A DNA stretch of 64,000 nt from Schistocerca nitens (taxonomy: Eukaryota; Arthropoda; Insecta; Orthoptera; Acrididae). The notes under the pieces are model-generated. The model had not been told where the DNA came from and made no database searches. It saw nothing but the letters and a program-made list of their open reading frames with translations. Positions 44,481-55,242 of this stretch are shown piece after piece (positions within the stretch are counted from its first letter, which is position 1; every line of letters begins with the position of its first letter). Position numbers and translations under genes: made by a program. Where the stretch lies: assembly GCF_023898315.1 (NCBI RefSeq), contig NC_064622.1:162832178-162896177 (forward strand), given 5' to 3'.

Positions 44481-44631
44481 TAATGATTTCTGTTAGTAAC
44501 CATAAATTTGTGTTCTGAGATGGCAAGATTAGCTTTCAGAGCACTAACTTCGTGAACTTACGTCGCAGATAGTTGTAACTGCTCTTTTATGGGGTAAGAA
44601 TATTTCTTGAGAAGCATAGCTTTTACACAAA

Positions 44632-44827
44632 GCCGGCCGAAGTGGCCGTGCGGTTAAATGCGCTGCAGTCTGGAACCGCAAGACCGCTACGGTCGCAGGT
44701 TCGAATCCTGCCTCGGGCATGGATGTTTGTGATGTCCTTAGGTTAGTTAGGTTTAACTAGTTCTAAGTTCTAGGGGACTAATGACCCCAGAAGTTGAGTC
44801 CCATAGTACTCAGAGCCATTTGAACCA
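44632..44827 (+). mobile_element. SINE family A (subfamily a2)
   Basis: Full-length; target duplication TTTTACACAAA at 44621-44631 and 44828-44838. Inserted immediately beside a mariner terminus. Confidence 0.95.
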
Positions 44828-44841
44828 TTTTACACAAAATA

Positions 44842-45300
44842 CGAGGGTTGTCCAGAAAGTAAGTTCCGATCGTTCGCTAAATGGAAACCACAGTGAAAAT
44901 CAGAAACATGTTATTTGCAAGAGTTAGCTACGCTTTTCAGATACTTCTCCTCATAGTCCCCGCTCTCACTTAGACATCTGTCAGTGCGTTATACCAAATT
45001 TCTAACACCATCGTCATAGAAGGCAGCCGCCTGTGCTTTACGATAATTCTCTAGGCTGGTCTACAGCGAGTAGCCTGCGCCCAAGTATTGTCTTCGTATC
45101 CAGCGTTTCATGTGAACAGAGATTATACTGAGGACGAGCCAGTTAGGGTTGTGTTGTGGGTGATCGAACACTTCCCATCGAAAAGGCTGCAGGAGCGTCT
45201 TCATTGCCCCGGGACTGTATGTAGGATGTGTAACGCCTTTTGTTCGCAGCTTGTTTTGACAACCGAGCAGGCGCCATGTTGATTTATGCGCTTGCAAAGC
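44842..45300 (-). mobile_element. Mariner-like transposon fragment
   Basis: Left end TACGAGGGTTGTCCAGAAAG is a mariner-type terminus. The minus-strand frame (45061-45333) carries FRWEVFDHPQHNP, the place of the third catalytic block (normally HPPYSPDLAPSDY), here mutated. The first part of the gene and the right end are missing. Confidence 0.72.
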
Positions 45301-45630
45301 CGAAGTGACGTATTTGGTGGTTTTCGTATTCACTCTTCAGGAAAACATGCAGTTTAACTGATCTGCTGCATTGAAGATCTCACCAAAACGCCTCGTTTTC
45401 GCTGTGATTTGTCGAACGAAATTTTCGGAAAATACGACTTGTGTAGATAAAACTGTCACTGGCTTACGTCGTATGCGGGCATTAGTTCTTTACGGCCATT
45501 TTAAGCTTATGTGCGTATCTCAATCTTAAAAAAAAAAATCAGTATCCAATTTCAACATTAAATAAGTATAAGTTAGCGGTACCAAGATTAATAAGCTGCT
45601 GGCGTCTTATTTACATTTTTAAACACGTAC

Positions 45631-45836
45631 ATTCGGGAGGACGACGGTTCAATCCCGCGTCCGGCCATCCTGATTTAGGTTTTCCGTGATTTCCCTAAAT
45701 CGCTCCAGGCAAATGCCGGGATGGTTCCTTTCAAAGGGCACGGCCGACTTCCTTCCCCGTCCTTCCCTAATCCGATGAGACCGATGACCTCGCTGTCTGG
45801 TCTCCTTCCCCAAACCAACCAACCAACCAACCAACC
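45631..45836 (+). mobile_element. SINE family C, 5'-truncated
   Basis: Begins inside the tRNA head (ATTCGGGAGGACGACGG). Carries a perfect GAGACC/GGTCTC stem at 45777-45782 and 45799-45804, and an (AACC)n tail. Target duplication TTAAACACGTAC at 45619-45630 and 45837-45848. Confidence 0.93.
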
Positions 45837-45907
45837 TTAAACACGTACAGAGATAATACTAGAGTTCGTAACATTGTATGAAAACGTGGATTTCACGTTC
45901 AGTCAGT

Positions 45908-46107
45908 AAAATGGTTCAAATGGCTCTGAGCACTATGGGACTTGACTGCTGTGGTCATCAGTCCCCTAGAACTTAGAATTACTTAAACCTAACTAACCTA
46001 AGGACATCACACACATCCATGCCCGAGGCAGGATTCGAACCTGCGACCGTAGCGGTCGCGCGTTTCCAGACTGTAGCGCTTAGAGCCTCTCTACCACTCG
46101 GGCTGGC
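45908..46107 (-). mobile_element. SINE family A (subfamily a1)
   Basis: Full-length minus copy with mutated head end (GGGCTGGC). No convincing target duplication, so an older copy. Confidence 0.9.
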
Positions 46108-46354
46108 TTTTATTATGATCCTGTAGTGTTTGTAAGCAGAAACAGAATGTGACAGATTCATGATAGTCAGTTACTGAAAAAACGATAGAATTATGATGTC
46201 GTCCGTAATGGATATGAGGTGGTTGTTGTTAAAATTAGTTTTAAATTGAAGGCTGAAGCATCTTTCAGAACGCAAAAGCACTAAAATTGACGCGTTTAGA
46301 AGGATCAGCCTTCATCATCAGAATTATTATGCAAGATAAAAACATAATCCGAAC

Positions 46355-46980
46355 AATTATTAAAATAAAAATGATTTTTTTAATATTACCCGTTTTTAAA
46401 TGGAAGTAAAAAGTATAAAATAAATTCTCCTAGCCCTGTGCAGGTTCCTAACGCCATAACGAAAGTCCCAAAAATCTGAACTTGTCAAGTTTTAGTCGCT
46501 ATAACAGATCTTGTAAGATTTGTAACGAAAAAATCTGTATTCGATGCATGAATAGGGCCGACCGCGGTGGTCGAGCGGTTCTAGGCGCTACAGTCTGGAG
46601 CCGCGCTACCGCTACGGTCGCAGGTTCGAATCCTGCCTCGGGCATGGATGTATGTGATGTCCTTAGGTTAGTTAGGTTTAAGTAGTTCTAAGTTCTAGGG
46701 GACTGATGACCTCAGAAGTTAAGTCCCATAGTGCTCAGAGCCATTTGAACCATTTTTTTGCATGAATAGGTCACTTCCTGTGATCTGTTGCATGCGTCCC
46801 ATGTTCTTCGTTATAAGTCGTACAAGAATTTACATAGCTATTACGAATTAACACACTCAAATATGCAGGACTATCTGTATGGGTTTAGGAACCTGTATGG
46901 GACTAGAAAAAAATATTTTATGCTTTTTACTCCGATTTAAAAACGAGTTATATTAAAAATTCATTTTTATTTTAATAATT
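46355..46980. mobile_element. Foldback element with 98-bp arms, host of a SINE
   Basis: Arms 46355-46452 and 46883-46980 are reverse complements at high identity: AATTATTAAAATAAAAATG pairs at the outer ends, CAGGTTCCTAA with TTAGGAACCTG at the inner ends. The spacer is about 230 bp without the SINE. No coding capacity; MITE-like. Confidence 0.8.
46557..46758 (+). mobile_element. SINE family A (subfamily a1)
   Basis: Full-length; perfect target duplication TGCATGAATAGG at 46545-46556 and 46759-46770. The hairpin stem is at 46699-46704 and 46722-46727. Confidence 0.95.
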
Positions 46981-46995
46981 ACTTTCTGCTTTGTA

Positions 46996-46998
<3 letters not shown>

Positions 46999-47038
<40 letters not shown>

Positions 47039-47049
47039 GTCTGTCTGTC

Positions 47050-47093
<44 letters not shown>

Positions 47094-47094
47094 T
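46999..47094. repeat. Compound (CT)n-(GTCT)n-(GT)n microsatellite
   Basis: About 36 bases of CT, then GTCT units, then about 38 bases of GT. Confidence 0.95.
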
Positions 47095-47608
47095 CACGCA
47101 CGGAATTGCTGAATCGATGCCACCCGGAATGCATTCCGATACCACTCACACAACACACTAACCCTGCAGGGCAGCCAAGATGTTGCTAAGTGTTGTCATC
47201 CACACACACACACCTGCCGAGCAAAACGACAAGAAAACGAGTTAATATTATATTGTTATCCACTTCGGAGCCGTGTTTAAAATTTCAAGTCCCTATCTCA
47301 TCGGCAGTTTTGTTTAAAAGCAATAGCAAAATTTGCGAATAGACGTACAAGAAAGTGACCGTATAAAAACGGGCTAAAATGTTAAAATTTCATGGTAACT
47401 TTTCGTGTAGCCGTGTCTGCCTAAAATGGGCTTCCGCATCATTCGTTCGGTCGGTAAAATAAATTAAAATTAATCGGCGTATCGGCAGCGCCACTGCAAC
47501 AGCAGTTTGGAGTACGGTCCGTATACCTACTGGAAGAGACACATACGTAATACAAATACATAAGTAGCCTGACAGTGCATGTCAGATGCGTAAACAAGGA
47601 ATGAAACA
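47095..47608. other. Anonymous DNA
   Basis: Contains a short (CA)n run near 47200; otherwise nothing recognised. Confidence 0.4.
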
Positions 47609-48284
47609 TAATGCACAACCCCATGGAGATGATCGGGAGTTAAAATTCAACAGAATTCCTAACCAGACGCTGGTATAACATCAGGTCTAAAACGATGGGA
47701 ATGCCACGAGAATTTTAAGAGTGTCACGATTCCGTATTTCCGTAATTTATTTCAGAAAGAAGCTAACACTTTTAAGACGTTTAAAATTGAAGCCATATTT
47801 AAAACCAACAACGCTCTTAGATGCAAATTTAGGAATAATTTAAAACAGGAGGTTGCTAAATACGATGAAGCTGGTATCTACAGAATTTATTGTAACTATT
47901 GTCATGTGAAGAACATTGGTCAGACTAGGTTCTTAAGGTTTGGGTGCAAGAGAACGCAGGGGTGGTTTACATCTTAATAATTTCAATAAGTAGGCCGTAG
48001 CTCTGCATATCCGTAAACCTGGCCACCTTTTGTTGGGAATGGAAGTCGACGTCCCAGTACAGACAGGGTAACTGTATGAAATTGAATCTACTGGAAAAAT
48101 AAAAATGTATATTAAATGGACAGATTACCGAAGACGCAAACACGTTTAAAAAAGCAAAAAGAACGTTAGAGGCACATTACAGTATAATATCAGTGATTGT
48201 TTAACTATCTCAGTTATAGTAGTACTGTTTATACGCAGTTCGTGACGAGATTCAAACTCCAGAGCATCTCCATAGGGTTGTGCA
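47609..48284 (+). mobile_element. Penelope-like element remnant with inverted ends
   Basis: The central part reads like the GIY-YIG endonuclease end of Penelope-like retroelements: EAGIYRIYCNYCHVKNIGQT at about 47868-47927. Upstream FKTNNALRCKFRNNLKQEV resembles the RT-GIY linker. It is flanked by inverted repeats of about 35 bp: CATAATGCACAACCCCATGG at 47609 and the reverse complement ATAATGCACAACCCTATGG ending at 48284. Broken and short; RT not seen. Confidence 0.6.
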
Positions 48285-48299
48285 TTATCTTTGGTCAAT

Positions 48300-48891
48300 G
48301 GTGTATCTTAGATTTCTTGTCTACATACACGAAGTGAGCTTCAGCGCTTAAGCATTCCTGTTGTGTCCTTCCTGGCGGCATACGGACCGCGCTTGCCAAT
48401 AGCTGTTGCTGTGACTCTGCCGATACATAGGACCACATACGCCGAAACATATTAGTTCCATCCTGCTGGAAAATGAAGTCATCGGAGTCCTCCTGAAGTT
48501 CTGGAAAATGCCAGTTCTGCAGCATTTGAAGATAGCTTAACGGCTGGACAGGGCGCACGGGACCCCGAGACACTGCCCTGTCTTTTTGGCTTCACAGATC
48601 GCCAGACGTGATCCCACGCGATTTTTTCTTGTGGGGTTATGTGAAGAAAAGTTTGTTACTCTCCTCCTTACCTTGTAATATAGAAAAAGTTGTGAAAGGT
48701 TTGACGAATTTAGCTGTCGTACATATGTTACTCGTGCTGGTGGTGGGGGACACACAGAGCATATGTAAAAGCATAGCTAAAATTTAAAAATTTTGTAAGT
48801 GTTTCGCACTACATCCAGTATTTGTAGTATGCTTTTATCAACAAATACAAAGTTTGAAATCTGGTCACTCTTAATGAAACGCCCTGTAATT
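48300..48891. mobile_element. Mariner-type (DD37D group) relic with internal inversion
   Basis: Two halves in opposite orientation. The minus-strand half (48300-48573) has LQMLQNWHFPELQEDSDDFI and FIFQQDG, the second catalytic block. The plus-strand half (48575-48775) has HRSPDVIPRDFFLWGYVKKS, the third. The right end AACGCCCTGTA at about 48891 is a mariner-type terminus. The normal order would have both blocks on one strand. Confidence 0.7.
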
Positions 48892-49184
48892 TATCTTCGT
48901 CGCTTTTATAGATTATTTTATGAGAATTGTGTGGCTCTAACAATAAATGCCACTCCATACATAACATTACCAATCAAGGAAAAGTGTGATGTGAAACAAA
49001 TTATCCCAAGTTGACAATTCACCACACCAAAGTGCGGAAGCAGACAGTGGGATTCTGTGTGGTCAATAGCATCACACAGAGACGAGTTGGAACATCGTGG
49101 AACATCAAGCAACATGAAGTATAGAAAACCAAATACAGAACTACTTTCAGCGTAAATTCTGTTTTAAAAACTGGAAAATTAGAC

Positions 49185-49337
49185 GGGACCGCTACGGTCG
49201 CAAGTTCGAATCCTGCCTGGGGCATGGATGTGTGTGATGTCCTTAGGTTAGTTAGGTTTAAGTAGTTGTAAGTTCTAGGGGACTGATGACCTCAGATGTT
49301 AAGTCCCATAGTGCTCAGAGCCATTTGAACCATTTTT
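49185..49337 (+). mobile_element. SINE family A, 5'-truncated
   Basis: Starts at the B-box half of the head. Target duplication GAAAATTAGA at 49175-49184 and 49338-49347, so it truncated during insertion rather than later. Confidence 0.92.
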
Positions 49338-50600
49338 GAAAATTAGAACGTCTTACAGATACCCTCAAGAACTACAATATCCTCATAACGGCAATACAGG
49401 AAACCAGATACGTGGATGTTATGGAGGCTTCAGAGCATACAAAGGAAAGGTATGCAAAAAAAAAGCACATAGCATCTCAGAACTGACTTCATAACAGACA
49501 AATATTTTGGACTCCATTATCAACTTCGTATCACAATCTGAAAAAATTTCCACACTTAACTTCAAATCTGCTAACACAGTACAGGCCACCGTGAATGCAT
49601 ATGCCCCCATAAATGAAGACAATAGAAAAGAAGAGGTGGACCGTATTTGGGACCAGCTCGAAGATGTGCAAGAAATTCCATAAAAAGGCAATGTCCTTCT
49701 TCTAGGGGACTTCCGTGTCCAGATAAGGAAGGAGAAGCAATACAAAAAATTGTTGGAAACTACCTGGCACATAACAGAACTAACCAAAATGACATCAGAC
49801 TGATAGAATTATGCCAAGCACACAACATGATCCTGAAGTCCACAGCCATTAAAAAGCTACCTCGAAACAGTAAACATGGGACTCATCAAACCTACATCTA
49901 GATTAATTCTAGCTCGGTCACTTGGCAATGAAACTGAAGTTCCATAAGGAAATACAAAATGTCAAAGTTATCAGAGGAACCATCCTAGATTGTGGTCACT
50001 ATCTTTCTAAAATAAAACTCAAAATCATTCCCATAAACAAAAACGGAACCAACGACCCCAAAAGAAGAAAATAAGATCCAGAAAAGATAAACTTCCAACC
50101 CACCAGCAATACATATAACAAAAACTCCCTCTCGTGAAATTCAAAAATAAGACGTTACAATACGACAATCGAACTGGAAGTCCTGTATGCAACCGAAACA
50201 TCGTCCATCACCAACCATGGGCCAGTTGAAAGGCGGGAGATCAAAGAAAGGAATGTAGCAAGAAAAATTCTTGGTCCCATATTCCACAACAACAAACTAA
50301 TTCACGTCAAAAATGAAACCCTTTACCAAACTACCGAAAAACTCTGACATAATAAGGAATAGAAGAACTGATTTTTATGGACACATCCTCAGAATGAACC
50401 CAAACAGGTAAACAAAAAAATTTTGAAAACTTCCGCAACAAAAAAAAAAAAAGCATCCAAATTGGTTTAACGAAACGGGAAAGGCCTTCAGAGGACTGTT
50501 TCTCTTTGTTAATGTACATCTCATCTCGTACTACACCCCTGAAGGTTTACTTCGTGAACACGACGAATGACAAAAAACGACCGACAAGGTTCATAGAATC
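49338..50600 (+). mobile_element. LINE remnant: endonuclease plus RT C-terminal domain
   Basis: 49345-49920 reads as a LINE endonuclease (RLTDTLKNYNILITAIQETR, NAYAPINEDNRKEEVDRIWD, GNYLAHNRTNQNDIRLIELC). 50130-50480 reads as the domain after RT (LARKILGPIFHNNK-like, NETLYQTTEKL). The RT palm between them is absent, an internal loss. Many frame breaks. It resembles RTE/R-type LINEs with a YGSETW-style tail. Confidence 0.65.
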
Positions 50601-51035
50601 TCCAATAAATTTGTGACAGATTTTTATTAACTGTTCTCGGGGAGTTGTGTTAATTCTCTTTGCAAATAGCGAACTAACCCGACAATCACCAAGAACAGTT
50701 TGTAAAACAAATCCGTTGCTAAAGACCTTCGTTGCAGACTTGGATATCCAACATAAGAATTTTCCACCCTTATCGGGAGCTCAACAAGAAACGTATCGTA
50801 CGTCTCGAAGGGTTACTCTAAAATGTGTTAATGTTAGGAAATGTGGACCATACGTAAGTCACAGGAAGGCGGAAGGTTAGTAAACGGAGATGCTAAGCGT
50901 CCTTGTTACTGGGAGCTGTGACATTTGTGAGTCAGATTTTCTATGGTTTTCGTTAATTACTCGAGAGAAGACCTATCGTGTTTACTAGTCGAGGCTCGAT
51001 TCCTTTGTGGCTGCGTCACCAGTGGCTTACCTGAG
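50601..51035. other. Anonymous DNA
   Basis: No feature recognised. Confidence 0.4.
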
Positions 51036-51456
51036 AGCTCTCCGTGAGACCCACATTCCCAACTTAATGTTCACACACTACATTCGTATTTCCCCTGCCC
51101 ATTACACTCATTACGCGGCAGACAATCTTAACGAGTCTCGTAAGATTTTGGCAATCGTGTGCATTCGCACATAAGAAGGTCAATGGCCGGTTAGCCTTAA
51201 CTATATGAAGATGGTATCTGTTCTTTCGGACGGCCATTGACCTTCTCCTTCTGTGCGAATGCACACACATTGCCAAACTCATACGGGACTCGGTATGATT
51301 GTCTGCCGCGTAATTGGGGGACTGATGACCTTAGCTGTTTAGTCCCCCTTAAACATCCCAACAACCACCATCTGCCGCGTAATGAGTGTAATGGGCAGGG
51401 GCACTACGAATGTCGTGTGTGGACATTGAGTTGGGAATGTGGGTCTCACGGGGAGC
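51036..51456. mobile_element. Long foldback element with about 150-bp arms
   Basis: Left arm 51036-51189 and right arm 51231-51456 are reverse complements over nearly their whole length (GTGAGACCCACATTCCCAAC, CCTGCCCATTACACTCATTA, GTGCATTCGCAC, AAGGTCAATGGCCG). The right arm is longer because a 56-bp piece sits in it. Loop about 41 bp. A tRNA-like SINE head follows 28 bases after the right arm. Confidence 0.88.
51315..51370 (+). mobile_element. 56-bp SINE 3' fragment inserted in the foldback arm
   Basis: Flanked by the 13-bp duplication TCTGCCGCGTAAT (51302-51314 and 51371-51383), absent from the partner arm. It contains a perfect stem GGGGGACT (51316-51323) / AGTCCCCC (51341-51348) around GATGACC, plus a CCAACAACCACCA tail: the shared SINE 3' body without a head. 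Confidence 0.88.
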
Positions 51457-51483
51457 GGATAAATCCCTGCAGTCGCACTATCC

Positions 51484-51624
51484 TCTGTGCCCTGGTGGCT
51501 CAGATGGATAGAGCGTCTGCCATGTAAGCAGAAGGTCCCGGGTTCGAGTCCCGGTCGGGGCACACATTTTCAACTGTCCCCGCTGATGTATATCAGCGCC
51601 TGTCGACAGCGTAGTGAGTTTTTT
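51484..51624 (+). mobile_element. tRNA-Thr-like SINE head, family E
   Basis: GCCCTGGTGGCTCAGATGG to CCCGGTCGGGGCA folds as a cloverleaf with anticodon TGT. However position 33 is A rather than T and a family-like tail (CACATTTTCAACTGTCCCC, GATGTATATCAGCGCC) with a T-run follows. I therefore call it a tRNA-derived repeat rather than a working tRNA gene. Confidence 0.7.
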
Positions 51625-51931
51625 TAATTATTATTTCACAGAAATGTATGGCTTACGAGGACTGCTCTACCATTCTATCCAATTCTTTTTAACTCCCAGC
51701 GCACATACATTGTGCTAGATCGACTGCTGGTAGCACTTTAGAACTCGCAAGGGATTCCTTCCGCGGGTTTTACTCGATTTTTCACAACCGAGTCCGCAGT
51801 GCTCGACGGTCCCTGTCCCTCAGTACACGATACCTGGCTGACCTTAGTTTAGATGTGGTTGTTCCTTCGTGTTTCTTCTTCAACAGTCGATTTGGCAAGC
51901 TTCAGAAGGGCTGTAATGCCCCTGAGTGTTT
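51625..51931. other. Anonymous DNA
   Basis: Nothing recognised. Confidence 0.4.
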
Positions 51932-51940
51932 GTTACTCAG

Positions 51941-52149
51941 GTTCAAATGGCTCTGAGCACTATGGGACTTAACATCTATGGTCATCAGTCCCCTAGAACT
52001 TAGAACTACTTAAACCTAACTAACCTAAGGAGATCACACAACACCCAGTCATTACGAGGCAGAGAAAATCCCTGACCCCGCCGGGAATCGAACCCGGGAA
52101 CCCGGGCGCGGGAAGCGAGAACTCTACCGCACGACCACGAGCTGCGGAC
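51941..52149 (-). mobile_element. Chimeric SINE, family D
   Basis: Gly-tRNA-like head (B box GGGTTCGATTCCCGGC) at right on the family A body. Target duplication GTTACTCAG at 51932-51940 and 52150-52158. Confidence 0.94.
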
Positions 52150-52208
52150 GTTACTCAGATGACACACAATGACTAGCCCACGTTCGAGATCACTTAGCTC
52201 TCCTCCTG

Positions 52209-52411
52209 AGCCGGCCGGATTGGCCGTGCGGTTCTAGGCGCTACAGTCTGGAACCTAGCGACCGCTACGGTCGCAGGTTCGAATCCTGCCTCGGGCTTGG
52301 ATGTGCGTGATGTCCTTAGGTTAGTTAGGTTTAATTAGTTCTAAGTTCTAGGGGACTGATGACCTCAGAAGTTAAGTCCCATAGTGCTCACAGTCATTTG
52401 AACCATTTTTG
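52209..52411 (+). mobile_element. SINE family A (subfamily a1)
   Basis: Full-length; target duplication AGCTCTCCTCCTG/AGCTTTCCTCCTG at 52196-52208 and 52412-52424. Confidence 0.94.
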
Positions 52412-52424
52412 AGCTTTCCTCCTG

Positions 52425-52745
52425 TCACTGTTTCTCTACTGACTTCACAACTCTCCGCACTTTCTTTTATACTGGCGGGTCCTCCCCTCGTGATCTCTAT
52501 TGGTCAACTCCTCATTACGCAGGAGTGTTCGGATGTTTTTGATCAGATAGTGTATTAGTATTAGTCGGAAACAAAAATGCAAGATAAACTGAAGCTAACA
52601 AAAGTGATTCGTTAACGAAGCTCTTCCGAGCAAATGACGGCGTCTTTCTTCAGTTAGCATTCATTTAGAGGATCGAAGAACACTTACTGATGAATGCTGT
52701 GCAGCACAGCAATACTTGCCACAAGTCAGCGATGAAATCGCGAAA
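52425..52745. other. Anonymous DNA
   Basis: Nothing recognised. Confidence 0.4.
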
Positions 52746-52905
52746 AGCCGCGCGGTCTAAGGCGCCTTCCCACGGTCCGAGTCCTCCCTCGGGAATGGGT
52801 GTGTGTGTTGTCCTTAGCGTAAGTTAGTTTAAGTTAGATTAAGAAGTAGTGTGTAAGCCTAGCGACCGATGACCTCAACAGTTTGGTGCCATAAGAACAT
52901 ACCAC
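52746..52905 (+). mobile_element. tRNA-derived SINE, family B
   Basis: Head CCGCGCGGTCTAAGGCGCC, then GTCCGAGTCCTCCCTCGG, body TGTCCTTAGCGTAAGTTAG and GACCGATGACCTCAACAG. The head is shortened; target duplication not clear. Confidence 0.87.
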
Positions 52906-53126
52906 CACGAAAATTCGGGAAAACAATGGAAAACATTGCATCATGCTTCATCATGACAACGCGTTACACAGTACGTGAACAATGGATTGTTCAACATTGA
53001 CTGAATTATCAATCGGTGCTTCACAAGTCATGACAATATTGAAAAATTACAGTTTCCTGAGGTTCCGAAAGATACTCGTATTTGCCGAATGCCGTAAAAG
53101 TGTTTCCTTTTTAATGCAACTGGTTA

Positions 53127-53326
53127 ATAATGGTTCAAATGGCTCTGAGCACTATGGTAGTTAACTTCTGAGGTCATCAGTCCCCTAGAAATTAGAAATA
53201 CTTAAACCTAACTAACCTAAAGACATCACACACATCCATGCCCGAAGCAGGATTCGAACCTGCGACCGTAGCGGTCACGCGGTTCCAGGCTGTAGCGTCT
53301 AGAGCCGCTCGGCCACTTTGGCCGGC
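53127..53326 (-). mobile_element. SINE family A (subfamily a1)
   Basis: Full-length minus copy; perfect target duplication GCAACTGGTTA at 53116-53126 and 53327-53337. Confidence 0.95.
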
Positions 53327-53374
53327 GCAACTGGTTATTTGACGGAGAAAAACATCGACTTACTGTCTCATTGG

Positions 53375-53835
53375 AAGAATCTCCAGGAGATATTAATTAT
53401 CCACCAAAGAATCGCGTTACACTCATGTAAGACAGATGCTTGAGTATTACTCGTAAGTCTAGAACGTTCACCTGGATGGATTAACAGAAGGGATACACAA
53501 GATCCAATAAAGGGCGGCACTTTTCGTCTCCGGATAGTTCAGTAAGCAATGGCACACACTACAAGAGGGGCTCTGCGCATCTCTGAGAAGTTTACTGCTG
53601 ATATTCCGTGAGCGAACGTCCCAAGAAGAGATGGGCAACGTATTACTTCCCCCTACATACGTCTCTCGAAGTGACCAGGACGGGGAAAATTATTGAAAAG
53701 GAAGCACATACGCTAGTTTATCGAATCTGTCTTCATACGCACCGCTCGCGAATGGAATAGAAAAGGAGGTGATATCAAAGTACACTCCGCTACATAAAGA
53801 AAGGTGGGTTACGGAGTAGGGATATAGGAATGCAT
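53375..53835 (+). mobile_element. Jockey/CR1-like LINE 3' remnant
   Basis: Parallels the LINE at 60-61.4 kb: AGATGCTTGAGTATTACTCG (cf. the LEYCSP stretch), AAGATCCAATAAAGGGCGGC, ACTTCCCCCTACATACGTCT, and the 3' end TACACTCCGCTACAT...GGGTTACGGAGTAGGGATAT. 5'-truncated, several frame breaks. Confidence 0.78.
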
Positions 53836-53911
53836 AAATGTATCATCCCGTTAGAGCATTGTGGAACGAAACTGGAGTACGAAAGGACGTGTGTATTAGG
53901 TGAATTAATAT

Positions 53912-54028
<117 letters not shown>

Positions 54029-55079
54029 GCTGACATGACACGAATTCTTAATGGTGTTGGCAGAAGAGGACAGCAAGGACGTATGCAGAACAACATGAGC
54101 TCATAAGCCATAAAAAAAACACGTATACTGAGACAGAAAGTGTCAAGGGTCGACCAACAGAACAATGGCGCAATATGTAGATTAAATGTGCTGCATTGAA
54201 GTGAAAATGTATTTCATGCCACTGAAGACTCCTCAATAAAGTCATTCGAAATTCCTCTGGCAAAGCGTATATTGTTTTTCGTCAGACACACATAGACATA
54301 ACATAAAAATCATTAATGTATCCGTAAGATAATAAAATATTCAACATTTTACCAATCAGACCTCCCTGTTCCAGTGTTGTCCCATATAAAATTTATGAAA
54401 GTGACTGAAGATTGCTAAAACAGAATACGGACGGCTCACAGACCAAAAATAGATTTTACGGATACATTACTTAAATGTTGTTTCGCCAACGGCGCTGAAT
54501 CGAAATTCGAATCTGATTACAAAAAAGGATCGATGCCTCGAATCCTGCTCTAAGGAGCACGTAAGAGTTAAACATTTTTAAATTAATATGCACTATAAAT
54601 TTGAGTCTAAAATTAATTACATTTTTAGAGCCAAACATAAAAATTATTTTTTTTACATTTTTTGTGCTTTTTGTTTTATGAGCATTATACCGTGGGCCAA
54701 GGTATACTTCTCTGCCTAACATTTCGTCTTCCAACCGTTGGAACATCAAAAGAGGCTGCCACGACTCAGAAAGCAGTTCCGATCTCAGACGACCTCATCA
54801 AGCCGAAATGTTAGGGACTGTAACTATTTTGAGTCGTTATAGTCTCTGATAATGTCTTCAGCATTTGAAGACGAAAGTGAAATACGAAATATGTGATATA
54901 AATGGCCGTATCTTGACTGGATTGCCTTAGAAGCTTAGATGTTTTTACATCGCAGACGGAGCGTAGATCTTTGTATTTGACATTATTTAAACTTGATACC
55001 TCTACCGTTTCTGATACCCAGACCGTCACTTCGCTCCATAACTTTGTATATCGACAGGGTATCAAGGAAAACTCCAATA
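54029..55079. other. Anonymous DNA with two dispersed-repeat scraps
   Basis: 54697-54815 matches the repeat at 36287. About 54880-54960 matches unit 2 of the tandem repeat at 15483 (AATATGTGATATAAATG and CTTAGAAGCTTA). No gene recognised. Confidence 0.5.
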
Positions 55080-55242
55080 TACACGGAAGCGCCAAAGAAA
55101 CTGGTATAAGCATGCGTATTCAAATTCAGAGGTATGTAAACAGGCACAATACGGCGATGCGGTCGGCAATGCCTATATAAGACAAGTGTTTGGCGCAGTA
55201 GTTAGATCGGTTACGGCTGCTACAATGGCGGATTATAAAGAT

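Noticed and set aside
51486-51563. Functional tRNA-Thr(TGT) gene
   Set aside because: The cloverleaf folds, but position 33 is A instead of the near-universal T, and a repeat-family tail follows. A tRNA-derived SINE explains it better.
52930-53115. Mariner transposase fragment (HHDNA-like motif)
   Set aside because: Match limited to a few residues and no TIR nearby.
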